DNA from: Pterobdella sp. o SKG-2022
Taxonomy: Eukaryota > Annelida > Clitellata > Hirudinida > Piscicolidae
Length of the DNA: 64,000 bases
Direction of reading: 5' to 3'
Assembly (NCBI GenBank): GCA_964035795.1
Contig: OZ038322.1
Location: 16,477,447-16,541,446 of the forward strand
Below are positions 1-11,486 of the stretch, piece after piece; position 1 is the stretch's first letter; each line of letters starts with the position of its first letter. The notes under the pieces are model-generated. The model searched no databases. It worked only from the letters and a program-made list of their open reading frames with translations, and was not told the DNA's origin. A program made the position numbers and the translations under genes.

Positions 1-475
1 CAGCTTTGTTTTAAAAATAGCTTTCATAATAATAATGTATAAAATAAAATAAAGTTTGCATTATTGTATAATTACTGTAAAACCCATAAAGCGTTCTTTT
101 ATCAATATCAAACAATAAAAAAACTAAAAATAAACTTTATTATTATAAGATAACAAATAAATAGGCCAACATGAAACAATTTAGATTTTTTTTTATAACA
201 TTTAAAACCGTTTTTCTAATAAATCTCTAAGCGAATAAATAGCTTGAAATATTAATGAATAACGCATCGTGGCAATGAATTTTTACAATATCAAATGAAA
301 TTTAAGTTCAGTCTATAAAAAAAAGCACTCTGTGAATTATACCTATTGTTCTACCGAAACCCCAATTTGAGGCATCTGATGGTCAATTTACATGTATCCA
401 TGTTCAAATACATTTAATAACCACTCTATACTGCATTTGGTAGAAATAATAGCCAAAAACTCAACAAAAACACAC
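1..475. other. hemerythrin intron 3 (partial)
   Basis: AT-rich sequence beyond the third hemerythrin donor. The reading frame continues open to a stop at 388-390, but the read-through tail does not resemble hemerythrin. No exon with the expected His...Asp ending is visible on the minus strand. Confidence 0.5.
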
Positions 476-3400
476 CAATCTTTGATCCATTGAACTTGTT
501 CCTGGGTGACAGGGGCGTGGAAGTTCTTAGTGGTGTCCAGGAATTCCTCGTGTTCCATGTGGTGTATGTCATAATCTGCGTAGTTTGCTTTGCTCATCAG
601 CTCCTTAGTGTATGGTTGAGGTATTTGAGAGTGTTTGAATTTTTGAATATTGTTTGAAGGATTAGGATGAGGGATCGAATGAGGTTTCTGAAGTTTTTTC
701 AATTTCTTTATTCATTTTAAAAATAAGGTAGAATGATTATAATTAATCAGTTGATCAATTTTGAAAAAAAAAATAAACTAGTTTTTTCTAATAAGTTGAT
801 GTGCTTTCATAAAGGCTATAAAAATCTTATGACAGTTAGTTCAACGAGTTTTCGTCGTTTTTAGCATGATTAACCCTGTTTAAGTCAAGCTTCAAATTAT
901 TTCAAATCGAGCTATATTATTAGTACTCATATAGCTTTTTCAAAGTTATGATTTTGAAATTTACTCTGGCCTAAACGTTGGAATGTCAAAAAGAAAATTT
1001 CGAGAAGATATCTTTCTACATAAAGAGTTGTACCAAAAGATTCGTGGAATTTTTGTGAACAAAATAAAGAAACCAAAGAGGAGTTATAATTTTAAATGAA
1101 TTAAATTGAGAATAAATAAAGTGAAATGTTTTTACATGAATATTCATGATGAGTTTCTATTGAAAAGGAATAAAATTTGTTAAATTATTATAAAATTGTT
1201 GAAAGAATTACATGTCTTTCAATTCAGCAAGTATTCTTATTCTATTTTAAGCAATAAAACAAATGTAAACTAATTCACAGTTTTTAAATAGTTTCAATTT
1301 CCTCATAACTTAATTTATCTTTGAATTATTTTCTTTTTTAATCGTTACTGCAAAACAATTACAATTTTTTGCAATAGGAAAATTTTAAAAATGCCTAGAA
1401 GCTTAAAACTTCAAGGTTGAAAATTAAAATAACCATGTATTGAATCCAGTCACTCAAATAAAAATAATGTAAATTTTGACATTTCAACACCCAACTCTCG
1501 CCATCTTAACTCAAATATTTCATTGTGGCAGAAAACAACTGAATAATGTTCAAAAGTATATTATGAACTTTTTCCATTTGATAGAAAATCATCACCATCT
1601 ATTTTCTAGGTGATGATGATTTTGTAATTAATCGAAAAGCTTTGTACTGAACTTTTGAAGAACTTTGTGTTATATTTTACCACTTTATTTGTGAGCTAAT
1701 ACGTGAAGAAGTTCCAAGCAGCACAAAGCTGTTTTAAATTGGACCAATCATAGGCTTTGAAAAATGTTAGTTTTTTTTTCTTGAAAATATTCATGTATCA
1801 AAATGTTTAAATATTCACGGATTGTACAAAAAGCTTTGTTAGTTGATAAACGTTAGTTTTTTTTCATAAAACTTCTAAAAATGATTATTTCAGTACTTTC
1901 ACAATTTTTCTGGAGTTCATAAAGCTATTCAATACTTTTTGCGTAATCGCGAAGTACCTGTGCTAATACATTGATCAAATATTTTATTGTTATGACCCCT
2001 TGAGGCTAAATTCACCATTCTGAAAACCACTTCATGTAATGCCAAAACTCCTTAAATACAGTGTTGCTACCTTTATGATACCACTTAAAACAGAAGTTTT
2101 ACTGATGTAAGGCATCTGCAAGCCCAAACAATCTATAATGTATAATTTTTATAAGGTATTTGAGAAAAAAACACGAATTGAATTCTTCAGAAAAACTAAT
2201 ATAGTATGCTATATTTGATGTTTTGTGAGAAAATTAATCTTTTTTGGAATGTAGGAAAAGATGGGTACATACATTTATTATAAACTATAAACTTTCTCGA
2301 AAATACCCTCTTCAATTTTCTAATGAGGAAAAATGTTGAAAAAATATAACTCATGTTTTTGCTGAATAGAGTTTTTTATTCATCTTGAGTTTTTTCATGA
2401 AACTTGCTCATGAAGGTAACAAAAAAAAACCCTAAAATATTTGTATTTATAATAACTATATATTAACTAGTAGCAACTAGATAAGAAATTTTAACGAGGA
2501 AGATTGAAGCTTCAGAAACCTCTTCTTGTCTGAAGTGGCTGCAGATAATACTCTTGAAGTTTTCCAGAACTTTGGAGTCATCTTTCGCTTCACTCAGCTT
2601 GAATATCTCTTGGAAGAGGCTCTGATGTTGCTCATCTAACTGGTCATACTAGGGTAAGAAGCACATTTAGAAATAAATTAGAATATCTTGTTTTAATGTA
2701 TTATATATGTGTATCATTATGATGGAAGACTTTATATATAAAAGTGAGAGTAAGCAGGTTTCAACATCGTGTTTTTCACGACGTTGCTTAACTAAATTAA
2801 TTTTAAAATAAAGAAAAGATTATTTCATGCAGTCAAATTCAATAACTTTTGAATAAAGATTGGAAATACAGCCTATTATTATGCTACAAACAGTTTTAAG
2901 TTGATTGAACCAATTGAAAATATTCATTATCGGTGTCTCTTAAAGGGAATTTAAAATAATGTAGGCTAATCTTTTATGAAGAGAAAAGAATGTTAAAAAA
3001 GTATAGTTCTTTCCATTTTAAAAAGACAAATTTTTTCGTAATATTTATATAGAATCTTTAAGCATCGTACAAAGATTACAACATTAATTTACTAAATCGT
3101 TTGGTTCATATCTATATATCAAAACTATTTAATGGTTGATAAAAATAAAAAGTCTAGCGCTTTTTCGTGTCACTCAAAACAAGCAACAGTAAGCATAGCA
3201 GACAAATGGAACAGTTCTACCTATCGGTGCAAAAAGGATCAAACTTAGATAGTAAGTCTGGCAATCGAGCTACACAGAATATTAATGGTTAAAATCTCAT
3301 TTATGATAATAATTAATTTTAGTTTTTAATATGATAGAAAAGATTTATAATACTATATCATTGTTAATAATGTGTTAATGAACTAAAGTAATATGATAAG

Positions 3401-3512
3401 GGTTCAAATTGGAAATGCTCTAATATCCAAATAATTAATAAGACTGATTGAAACTCACAAAAACTTTGAAAGATTCGTCCCACACATATGGCTCAGGAAT
3501 TTTAAACCCCAT
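476..3512 (-). CDS. hemerythrin, 3'-partial (exons 1-3)
   Basis: Non-heme di-iron protein that binds O2 reversibly in blood cells, coelom or muscle. Exons on the minus strand: 3512-3459 (start ATG 3512-3510, donor GTGAGT), 2648-2520 (acceptor TTACCCTAG, donor GTTTCT) and 603-476 (acceptor CACTAAG, donor GTGTGT). The first two junctions are phase 0. They give 103 residues plus two bases. Family signatures are the N-terminal PEPYVWDESF, DEQHQSLF, HFRQEE and the YADYD..H..EH block. Iron ligands seen are H26, H56, E60, H75 and H79, spaced as His25/54/58/73/77 of the family. The last two ligands (His101, Asp106) belong to a fourth exon that should start with G to complete Trp. I find none in bases 1-470, so it probably lies beyond the window edge. 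Reading through the third donor gives a stop at 388 and a tail without those ligands. No signal peptide, as expected for an intracellular hemerythrin. Confidence 0.9.
604..2519 (-). other. hemerythrin intron 2
   Basis: A 1.9-kb AT-rich intron between exons 2 and 3. Apart from an imperfect inverted repeat (1549-1659) I see no coding or RNA signal in it. Confidence 0.8.
1549..1659. repeat. degenerate inverted repeat (hairpin)
   Basis: The outer arms read TTCAAAAG (1549) and CTTTTGAA (to 1659). The inner arms read AAAATCATCACC and GGTGATGATGATTTT. The arms between are diverged and gapped but alignable. This looks like an old palindromic mobile-element remnant in hemerythrin intron 2, or a chance hairpin in AT-rich DNA. 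Confidence 0.45.
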
Positions 3513-5659
3513 TTCAATAATTTATTTCAACTTGATTTTAGCTTTAAAATTATACAAAGTAATATTCAAGATTGGGTGTTCAATTAGTCATATTGGGGAA
3601 TTTAACTTCCGAGCAATGTATTCATCCAATATACATTAAATTAATTTTTTTAACAGATTTATAATAAATTTTTATAATAACTTGAATAAGAATTGTTTAT
3701 ATCAGAATACACTTTTAAGCTCCTTATATTTAAAACTTGGATAACAAAGTTTAAACAAGCTCGACTAGGATCATGAATTGTGGATCCTAGTTCATAAACT
3801 GATGATCTTGTATTATAATATGCTAATTTCAATATTGTGATATTATAGTATATTTTGAGTTACTTTTTTGTAAAATTAATCTAGATTTTACTGAAGTTTC
3901 ACAAATTTAATTAATCAAGAACTTGTTTGGCTTTATTTGAATTTCAAGTTATTTCAAAAATGAAAAAGAAAATTTTTTAAACACAATTTCAACAGTGTTT
4001 GTGATTAAATCTTCGTTCAATTGAACATTCATAACAATACATTTAAAAATTCTAAGCACGTCAGTGTAAAATCAAATTAGGAATGACTTGAGAAAATGCC
4101 TCCTATTAACTTTAGTGCTTTGAACTATTGATTAATTCTATTAGGAGTTTCCAGTTTAAATTTTCATAATGATTGAGAAAAATACAAATTTGCAATCATT
4201 TACCATAACTAGAAAAGCCTTGAATCCTAAACTATGGCACAAGATGATGATTTATAGGATATACATAGAAAAAACCGTAATTTTTTAGTGCAAAACTTAT
4301 AAGCACTTAATACTAATAGTCTGATGGTTATATATTGAGTATATGGAAAGAGAATACGTTTAACGGCAAGAAATATGGAAAGTTTGGTAACTCTTTGTCA
4401 ACGTTTAGTGTATGTTTCAACATAATGAAATATAATGTTAATTAAAGCACAAAGGTTTGAAATATTGCAGAACATAGCTTCTCTTTAGCGAAACTTTTGT
4501 TATCAAGTGGTTTTCACTTGAGTCATATACACTTTAGATGCACTTTAGAAAACTCAGTTGTCTTTAGGACGATCTTTTTACACGTTGTGCACATGAAAAT
4601 ATTTGATGCTATGTTATTTTTCGCTATGAGTGGATAACAATTGTTTTTATATCGAAAACTATAGCTGTTTATAAGAATCTCTAAACGGTTTTGTGAATTT
4701 CAAAAAATTTTGGTATGAAAAACCCATTTCATAATTTTGTCATCGAAATCTGGTACCCTCACTGATGAAACTGCACTATTATGCACCTAGACTTGCTAGT
4801 AGGTATCAAGATTGTCAGTAGTGATGATCAACAAAAAAATTTTTTTAACGTAGCGTGGTTTAGGATATTCGTTTCTAACAAAGCAAATGTACAAGCACCG
4901 AGTTAATTTTCATACTAACTGCTTACTTGATCACAACACACGTCATATGCCTAAGATTTCAAAGTAGTATTTGAGTCACTTCAACACATGGGTGGTCATT
5001 GGTCTTCGAAATTTTGGCTTGAATGGCTGTTGAAAAAATGACATTTACGATAGTGGAAAAAATTATTTAAAAAAAACGATGAATTGGATCTAAAAAATGC
5101 GCCAATCTGTGGACCGATTGGAAGACGCCACCATTTGTCAATGACCACCGTGGAAAAAATTGCAATTTATAATGACGTTTATATTTTTTTGTGAAATAAC
5201 TTAGTAATGAGAATTTGAAAAAAAATCACTTATGTAACATTTAAATTGAGACATGTTTAAACTTAAATTATGTCGGTTTTAATTATTTTAAAGGAAATAT
5301 AATAAAGTCTTAATTTTCAAGAATTCATATTTTTCTTCAATATAATTTAGGATAAAAAAAACATTTTGTTATATTATGTTAATAGAAAATCCCATTTAAT
5401 TGTACTTTTTTTTATTTTTCCTAAAACTTAAATTTTTAATAATAAAAATCACTATTTTATTTGAGTATTATTTTTATTCAAAACTCCCATAATATATTAA
5501 ATCACAAATTGTTAGCCTCTGTTTACTTTTAGTTATTAGCACTTAGTAATAGAATGATTTAAATAGCATAAATCTTTGTGTTTATACTAATTTATGAAAG
5601 AATTGAGTTTTAATCAAAAGTTTTCCAATTTTCAGAAGATTTTTCAATATAAATAAAAA
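3513..5659. other. shared divergent promoter interval, hemerythrin/BABAM1
   Basis: About 2.1 kb between two divergently transcribed genes (hemerythrin minus, BABAM1 plus). It must contain both 5' UTRs and promoters. I see no open frame of interest, no obvious CpG-rich core and no repeat. The sequence is uniformly AT-rich with homopolymer A and T runs. Confidence 0.5.
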
Positions 5660-7520
5660 ATGAATAAGAATGACACAGTTTCAGATAATGTATCAAATAA
5701 ATGCGATAATGTATCTTCGAACCCTAAAACAACAACTACAGAAGAAAAATTAACGTTGAAACAAAATATTCCAGAAAAAATCGTGAGCTCTAAATTCATA
5801 ATGTACTTAATACTTTCATTGATTCATTATCATTTTCTTTAGGTTTTATGTATCGATATTTCTGAAGAAATGAAAGAGTATTATTTTAACTCGAGGTACG
5901 TGTTAATCAATAAGCAAAATTAGTATCAAATAAAGTTTTTACAAAATTATTTTCAATTTCATTTACTTCATTAGACTTGTATCATTATTATATTTTCAGA
6001 GAAAAACAAGTTAACCAATCCTTTTACGACCATTTGATAAAATCTTTAGTTATTTTCATCATAACAAAACTTGGACTCAATCCTTCTCATGAAATTGCTA
6101 TTCTTGTATATGCTGACACTGCATTTTGGGTTAATAAATTAAAGTTTTTAATATTTTTGAATTTGAAACTGATTTTAATTATAGAGCATATAATATAATA
6201 TATTCTAAATTTTTTGATTCACAAAACATAAATGATACTGTTAGTTTATAATATTTGAATACCTTTATTAAAATTTAATCATTTCATAATATTTTGCTAC
6301 AAGTCTATTATTATGAGTAACACTTCATTCAGATCTCTTAAAAACAAAAATAAATTCAGTCTCATTATCTTTCTTATGAACCTTTAGTATTTGTTTTGCA
6401 TTTTCTAGCATTATTATTTTCATTAAACTTCATAGCAGACAATCAACACCAACAACATAATCCCTTTTGCTCAAACAGGTAAGTGCTTTCACAAGGAATG
6501 TTGATGAACTTCTTGAAGTTCTCAAGAACCTTCCAAACCTCAAGGCAGGTTCTTATCTCGACCTCTCCATCATCTTTGATACTTTGTTAGGCTTCTACAA
6601 TTTTTCACCATTATTTTTTTGATAAAAGTTTTTTGTATGAAACCAAGCTAAATTGTAACTAAAAGATTACCCATAAATACACTAAACAAAAGTCACTCAA
6701 CATTGCTAAACCAACTGGCAGACTGACAAATATATCATTAGTATCGCCCACCGAGCCACCTACACTTCTAAATCGAGCCATTCTTCTCTATGGCAGGCAT
6801 TTCTGTCTACCCACCACTAACCATTCAGTTTGTTTCCCATGTTTCATCATTTATGAATTGTAATTTTTTTTTGCTGGTTTATTTAAAGATTTGTTACTCT
6901 ATTAAACTTTTTTTTTCTTGGTTATGATTATATTTTTCAAAATTAAATGATAATCTGAATAATTTCAGAAATATAAAGCTTTCAAGGAGAGCAATTCTTT
7001 TATATTAGACATTCTTTACCTCTACAACCCTGAAACAAGTGAAAACCAATGTGAGGTAATGTATCATTTAACATTTCTAGTTCTATAGCCTATAGAATTA
7101 TTTCTCAAAATTTGATTGCTTAACTCATTGATCAAAATTTTGTTGAGTGTTTTCAAAATTAATTTGACTCAACTTCTATAAATAATTTTTTTTATTCTCT
7201 TATTAAAGAATGTTTTTGATGATTTTCAAAAATGTTTTTATATTTTCACAAAATAACAATGATTCAAAAATTACCTATCATGCAATTATACTGGTCATAT
7301 ATGTTTTCAACTAAACTTAAACAAAGTATCAAACAACCTACAGAAGATCTTTGATAGCTTCTGTCAGCTGGACTTTCACGACAACTCATACATAATGGCA
7401 GCTTCGGAGGCGAGTGAGGTACACCAGGCTCTTGCTCAAATGCTTGGCCACCCTTTACAGAGACCTCTACAAAAAGATGTCTCTCTTCTTATCAATGCTG
7501 ATCAAGCTGTTAAAAAATAA
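5660..7520 (+). CDS. BABAM1: BRISC and BRCA1-A complex member 1 (MERIT40)
   Basis: Scaffold subunit of the BRCA1-A and BRISC deubiquitinase complexes (K63-linked ubiquitin; DNA-damage response and receptor deubiquitination). Seven exons: 5660-5782, 5843-5895, 6000-6129, 6479-6585, 6722-6827, 6969-7055, 7344-7520. Phases all agree and the sum is 783 nt, 260 residues. The fold is VWA-like. The first strand EKI-VLCIDISEEM matches the family start of the VWA domain. It is followed by SHEIAILVYADTAFW, the NRAILLYGR strand, FILDILYLYN, and the C-terminal ALAQMLGHPLQRP motif, which is nearly identical to vertebrate MERIT40. The N-terminal tail is short (about 40 residues, Thr/Asn/Lys-rich), making the protein shorter than the roughly 330-residue human form. 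The ATG lies in an A-rich context (AAAAATGAAT). Convergent evidence of splice sites and homology makes this secure. Confidence 0.93.
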
Positions 7521-7570
7521 GACATTGAATAGAATATTTGTAGTTTGTTTTTGATTTTTATAAGTTGTTC

Positions 7571-7576
7571 AATAAA
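7571..7576 (+). terminator. poly(A) signal of BABAM1
   Basis: AATAAA 50 nt after the BABAM1 stop, in TTCAATAAATTCC. Confidence 0.6.
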
Positions 7577-7788
7577 TTCCATATGAAAAATTTATATATT
7601 TTCATATTTGTTTGACTCAAAAAACATGACAGCATTACATCATTATTGGAAGCATTGAAAAACCATCCTTCACAAATGACGCATCTTACCAATTCTCTCA
7701 GGATTTCTCAGCCCTCGACGAAGCAAAATAAAAACTGTAAAGACCAAAATAGTTTATCACTTAATCCAATAATCAATTTTTGAATAAG

Positions 7789-9554
7789 GTTCTCATCACT
7801 AACCTCTTCATAAACTTTGACATTTCTGCGCAACCAATTTGCATGCATCATGAGTAAGTAACAGCCATATTCTTGCACGAAGAACATGATAATTAACTAC
7901 ATAATCGTATTATAAATAAAAATATCTTTTTTTTTTATACTTTAATGCAAATGTGTGCTTAGCTTTTTGTTACTTTCTACCATTAATAATATAATATATC
8001 ATTGCTATATAACATTGAATGTTTGGAGAGTCTTGAAAAAATTCATAGTAACGAAATTTTTGGAAATTTGAAAGTGACGTCCTAATCAGTTTTGAACCAT
8101 CCATTGGCACTTCAGAATAAACCTTGCAAGAGCTGACTGCTACATTGAAGGCCGTAAACTCTACCTCTATTGCACAGTGCTCTATAAAATAGCTCGATTT
8201 AGTCCGCTAATTTATCATATTAGAACTGACTATACATAAATATATGTTCCAAAGTGGTCTTGAAGACTTAATCAGTTTCATGCCACTATAATAATATTCG
8301 TTAGTTGGTTGTTTTTTCGTTTGCTCAATAAAAAACATGGAAAGACACGTTTGTAAGATGTCTGAAGCTAGAATTTTTTGAATACCTATTTATGTTATCC
8401 CACGTTACGGATCAATTATTGTTTGCAGTTTTGTGTTGTGGTTTCATACCAGAACGTTGCGTACCACTGGGCCGACCTTTATATTAGAGCTAAAATTTTA
8501 GATCTGATTTCAAATTTGTTTTAAAAAATAAATTTTCAAAAAAGAAGTATGAAGTATTGATTGAAATTATTGGTGTATTCAAAGTAATTTGTTTCGAAGA
8601 TTTGATACATGGCACATGTTTATGAACACCCATGTTAAAAATCCTTTCCCTATTTATTTTATAACTTTATAACAACTAATGCAATCTTCACCTTATATAT
8701 CGCCCATTAAATCTTTTGCATATTTCTTCAATATTAAAGAGAAACGAAGCACAAAAACAATTAATAATTACTTTCTCAATCGTACTCCAACTGTGGACAT
8801 TTACACTCCCGTACATCCTCCTCACGTGACCAACATAAGACTTCGAATGACATCATTTTCTGAATGTCGATGTCAACATAACCATCAAATTAGTTACAAT
8901 TTCATATTACTGTATAAGAGGTTTTGAGAAAAAACTTTATTTGTGAACTTGTTTCTGTTGTAGATTTAAATAAACTTTTGAGTATTAAAGTTTTTGAAAT
9001 AGTTCAACTTCCGTTATTTCGAATAAACATCACTTACCTTCTTGTTTTTTATCGTAAAATGAAGAAGATTTTAGATACATATATTTTTTCAAAAAACTAA
9101 AATTTTCGCCAAATTCAACTTTGTCATACTTCATTATTACTAATGGATTATTACCAATGAATTATGACAAAGTCGAATTTGTCGAAAATTTTAGTTTTTT
9201 GAAAAAATATATGTATCTAAAATCTTGCTCATTTTACGGTAAAAATCAAGAAAGTTGACTTTTAAAAAAAAGCTACATAAGATGTCTTTAAAAAATTACA
9301 TCACCAACCTTTTATTTATTTCTACTTCCTTCAAACCCTATAATCTTTTCAAACATAAATTTTAGTGTCTCCATTCGGCCACGTCCCTTGGTAAGAAATT
9401 CTATAAAACAACGGGATACCGGTGCAGGGAAGAAAAAGATTTAGATGCGACACAAGCAATCAGTCTGGCATTGCTATTACAAATGTCTCAAGCGATAAAT
9501 CATCAATTACCAAACCCACTTGGTTTTGCGAGTAATTGCATTAGAAAACCTTAG
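7789..9554 (+). CDS. hotdog-fold (THEM4/acyl-CoA thioesterase-like) C-terminal exons, partial
   Basis: Three phase-compatible exons: 7789-7853 (acceptor AATAAG, donor GTAAGT), 8116-8176 (acceptor TTCAG, donor GTGCTC) and 9366-9554 (acceptor ATTTTAG, stop TAG, AATAAA at 9574). Exons 1 and 2 join through a codon split 2+1. They read TNLFINFDISAQPICMHHE, then an acidic patch and YIEGRKLYLYC. This matches the half of THEM4 containing TANLNINYKRPIP and VEGRKFFVSCNV. The third exon begins LHSATSL, like the LYSEATSLF strand of that family, then continues about 50 residues with no counterpart I know. The HGG-containing helix and the N-terminal half should precede it. Only 210 bases separate it from the BABAM1 poly(A) signal and I cannot find them there. 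It may be a 5'-truncated relic, or a gene whose first exons I missed. A GTAAGA inside the third exon could be an alternative donor. Confidence 0.42.
9041..9250. mobile_element. 210-bp palindromic MITE-like element
   Basis: Two 95-bp arms (9041-9135 and 9156-9250) are inverted copies with only about seven mismatches around a 20-bp loop. The outer ends are CTTGTTTTTTATCGTAAAATG and its complement. The arms are far too similar for chance, even in AT-rich DNA. There is no coding capacity. This fits a foldback MITE or other non-autonomous DNA transposon. No clear target-site duplication is visible. Confidence 0.7.
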
Positions 9555-9573
9555 TAGCGTTTTAGGAGATAAA

Positions 9574-9579
9574 AATAAA
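9574..9579 (+). terminator. poly(A) signal after the hotdog exons
   Basis: AATAAA 20 nt after the TAG that closes the third thioesterase-like exon. It supports this exon being 3'-terminal. Confidence 0.4.
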
Positions 9580-9707
9580 TATAAAATTTCTCAATATTTC
9601 ATATGCAAAATTATTCATTTTTTTGCGTTTCAAAAATTATTCCAAAGGATCGATGTGGTTTAAATAAAACTTTTAAGGATAAACATTCTTAATTAAAAAA
9701 CTTCAAG

Positions 9708-9713
9708 TTTATT
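9708..9713 (-). terminator. poly(A) signal of the unrecognised minus-strand gene
   Basis: TTTATT on the plus strand is AATAAA on the minus strand, 71 nt after the proposed stop at 9784. It faces the plus-strand signal at 9574, as expected for convergent genes. Confidence 0.4.
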
Positions 9714-9783
9714 GTTTTCAAAGGCATTTAGTCCTTTAAAAACAGAGACACAAAGAAGGACTGAACAATACCAAACACCATGT

Positions 9784-11294
9784 TTACTTGACCATCTTAC
9801 GCAATGAAGAGGCCACTAAATAAATAACATTGAAGTTTTTCTTAGTTCATTATCTTCACGTTCATCCTTTAAATTATACCTCTAATCCCATCATTATACA
9901 GAGGTTTTGGTATAAAACTCATTTGTTTTTTGAATTTTTTTGTACAAAATGTTTAATTTATTCACTTATATCAGTGTATGTTACTTTAAAAAAACTAGCA
10001 TAATATAAAGCAATAGAATCGCATGGCAGGTTCAACTGCCGACATCAAACGCTCTCATATCACTTAATTTACTCTCAATTGAAAGCATTCTAACTGTTAG
10101 CTTTTAATAGTCATTTTTTAAAACTAATTACAAGTTTTTGAAAGAAAACAAGAAATCTTTGGATAAAAACTACTGTTTATTTGCATTTTTTTTTCAAGCT
10201 TGAAATAAGTTGACATAACACTTTTTTACAAGTTCAACTTTAATAACTATTTTCTCAAAATTATGAATTCTTAAAAAAAAATGTTTTGTTTTAAAAGATA
10301 CATAAACTTTTTTTCCAAAAAATATTTTAAAAAAGTTCAAATATTTTCGCGGTTTTAAAACTTTATTTTAAAATACATTGTTCTTCTAAAGTTTAATTTA
10401 GACAATCACATTAAATACGTTTTACCGAAGACATTTCTAATCGGTTTCTTCTATTCTTTTGTCTGCTAAGTTAGCTTTCAAATCTTTTCTTCCAATATGA
10501 CTGCATTCATGTCAATGTTTATTTATAGCATTACCTCAACACCATCTTTGTAGGTGCTATAACGCCCATTCATCAGAAAACCTTTCAAAACAGACTTCTA
10601 TTCTTTCACATCACACCTCTTCTATTTCAATCGTTTCAACATTAATGACTTTTTAACCGACCTTTGTATTTAGCTGCCCTTCTTCAACAGCATTTATTTG
10701 AATTTTAAAATAAGAAAACTGTTATATAATGATAATTTGAAAAAAAAAACTAATAATTTTTTGAAATAAAATTTTTAAAAGAAAATTTTTTTCGAAAATG
10801 AAAATTAAAAATTAATATATTTTTTAAAACGAATAATTTCATATTAGTGATATAATAAAATCTTTTTTTGTTTTAAAATATATTCCAAACATCCAACCAA
10901 AAGTAATCTTATTTCTTTCACAAGTTCACTGAGAGTCTTTATAGCATTAGGAGAACTGCCTCTCGATTCCATTAAATAACCTTCAACGTTCTAATAACAC
11001 ACCGTCAGACTGATGTAATGATAAGTTACCTTACCACTTTTAAAGCATTGAAAGACTGTTTTCAGTTTAATGGTCTTAGTTGAAAGTATATCTTGAGAAG
11101 TTTTTTCAAATATTGTTAGTTTTGAGAAAAATATTTGTCATTTAAGAATATGTATAGAGTTGAGAATCTATAGAAATTTTTCAGAAATATTTTGAATTCA
11201 CCAAATAACACTTGTCGAAAGTGACTGCTTCAGCTTTTAACCTTAACACGTTGTCCTGACAAGCTGTGAACGTCTCCCTTGCCAACCCTAACTG
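9784..11294 (-). CDS. unrecognised multi-exon gene with very small exons, 5'-partial
   Basis: Exons proposed on the minus strand: 11294-11250, 11055-11035, 10990-10922, 10597-10535, 10073-10037 and 9815-9784. Each has AG/GT borders, all in consistent phase, ending in TAA. The reading includes QLGLARETFTACQDN, SPNAIKTLSEL, FLMNGRYSTYKDGVE, KLSDMRAFDVG and MASSLRKMVK at the C-terminus. The amphipathic, helix-rich character and balanced codon use contrast with the surrounding AT-rich noise. A poly(A) signal follows. I do not recognise the family and assign no function. The 10.9-kb, 10.6-kb and terminal exons are best supported. The 21-nt exon and the choice of GTGTTA as donor at 11249 are weak. 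Further 5' exons may exist (see 11487-12051), so no start codon is claimed. Confidence 0.45.
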
Positions 11295-11486
11295 CTAATT
11301 GTCGCTTTTTTTGTTGCTACTTTTTCATACGTATTTTATTTTTCAAATAACAAACTTAAAATGAATTTGAATAAATTTAATTATTTATAATCATGAAAAT
11401 ATTTGAATAATTTTGCGAGAATTTCATGCAAAAAATGATGCAAACATTGAATGTCTAAATTAGACCTCGCTCAAGGGAGAACTTAC

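Noticed and set aside
7630..7760. Possible first exon of the hotdog gene
   Set aside because: It is open in more than one frame, but no frame gives an HGG motif, and none ends at a donor in the phase needed by the exon at 7789.
8424..8490. tRNA gene on the minus strand
   Set aside because: A-box and B-box words are only 24 bases apart and no cloverleaf forms. At most a deleted SINE scrap.
8679..8927. 82-codon plus-strand frame
   Set aside because: It overlaps the interval between hotdog exons, has no motif and no splice borders, and the start is arbitrary.
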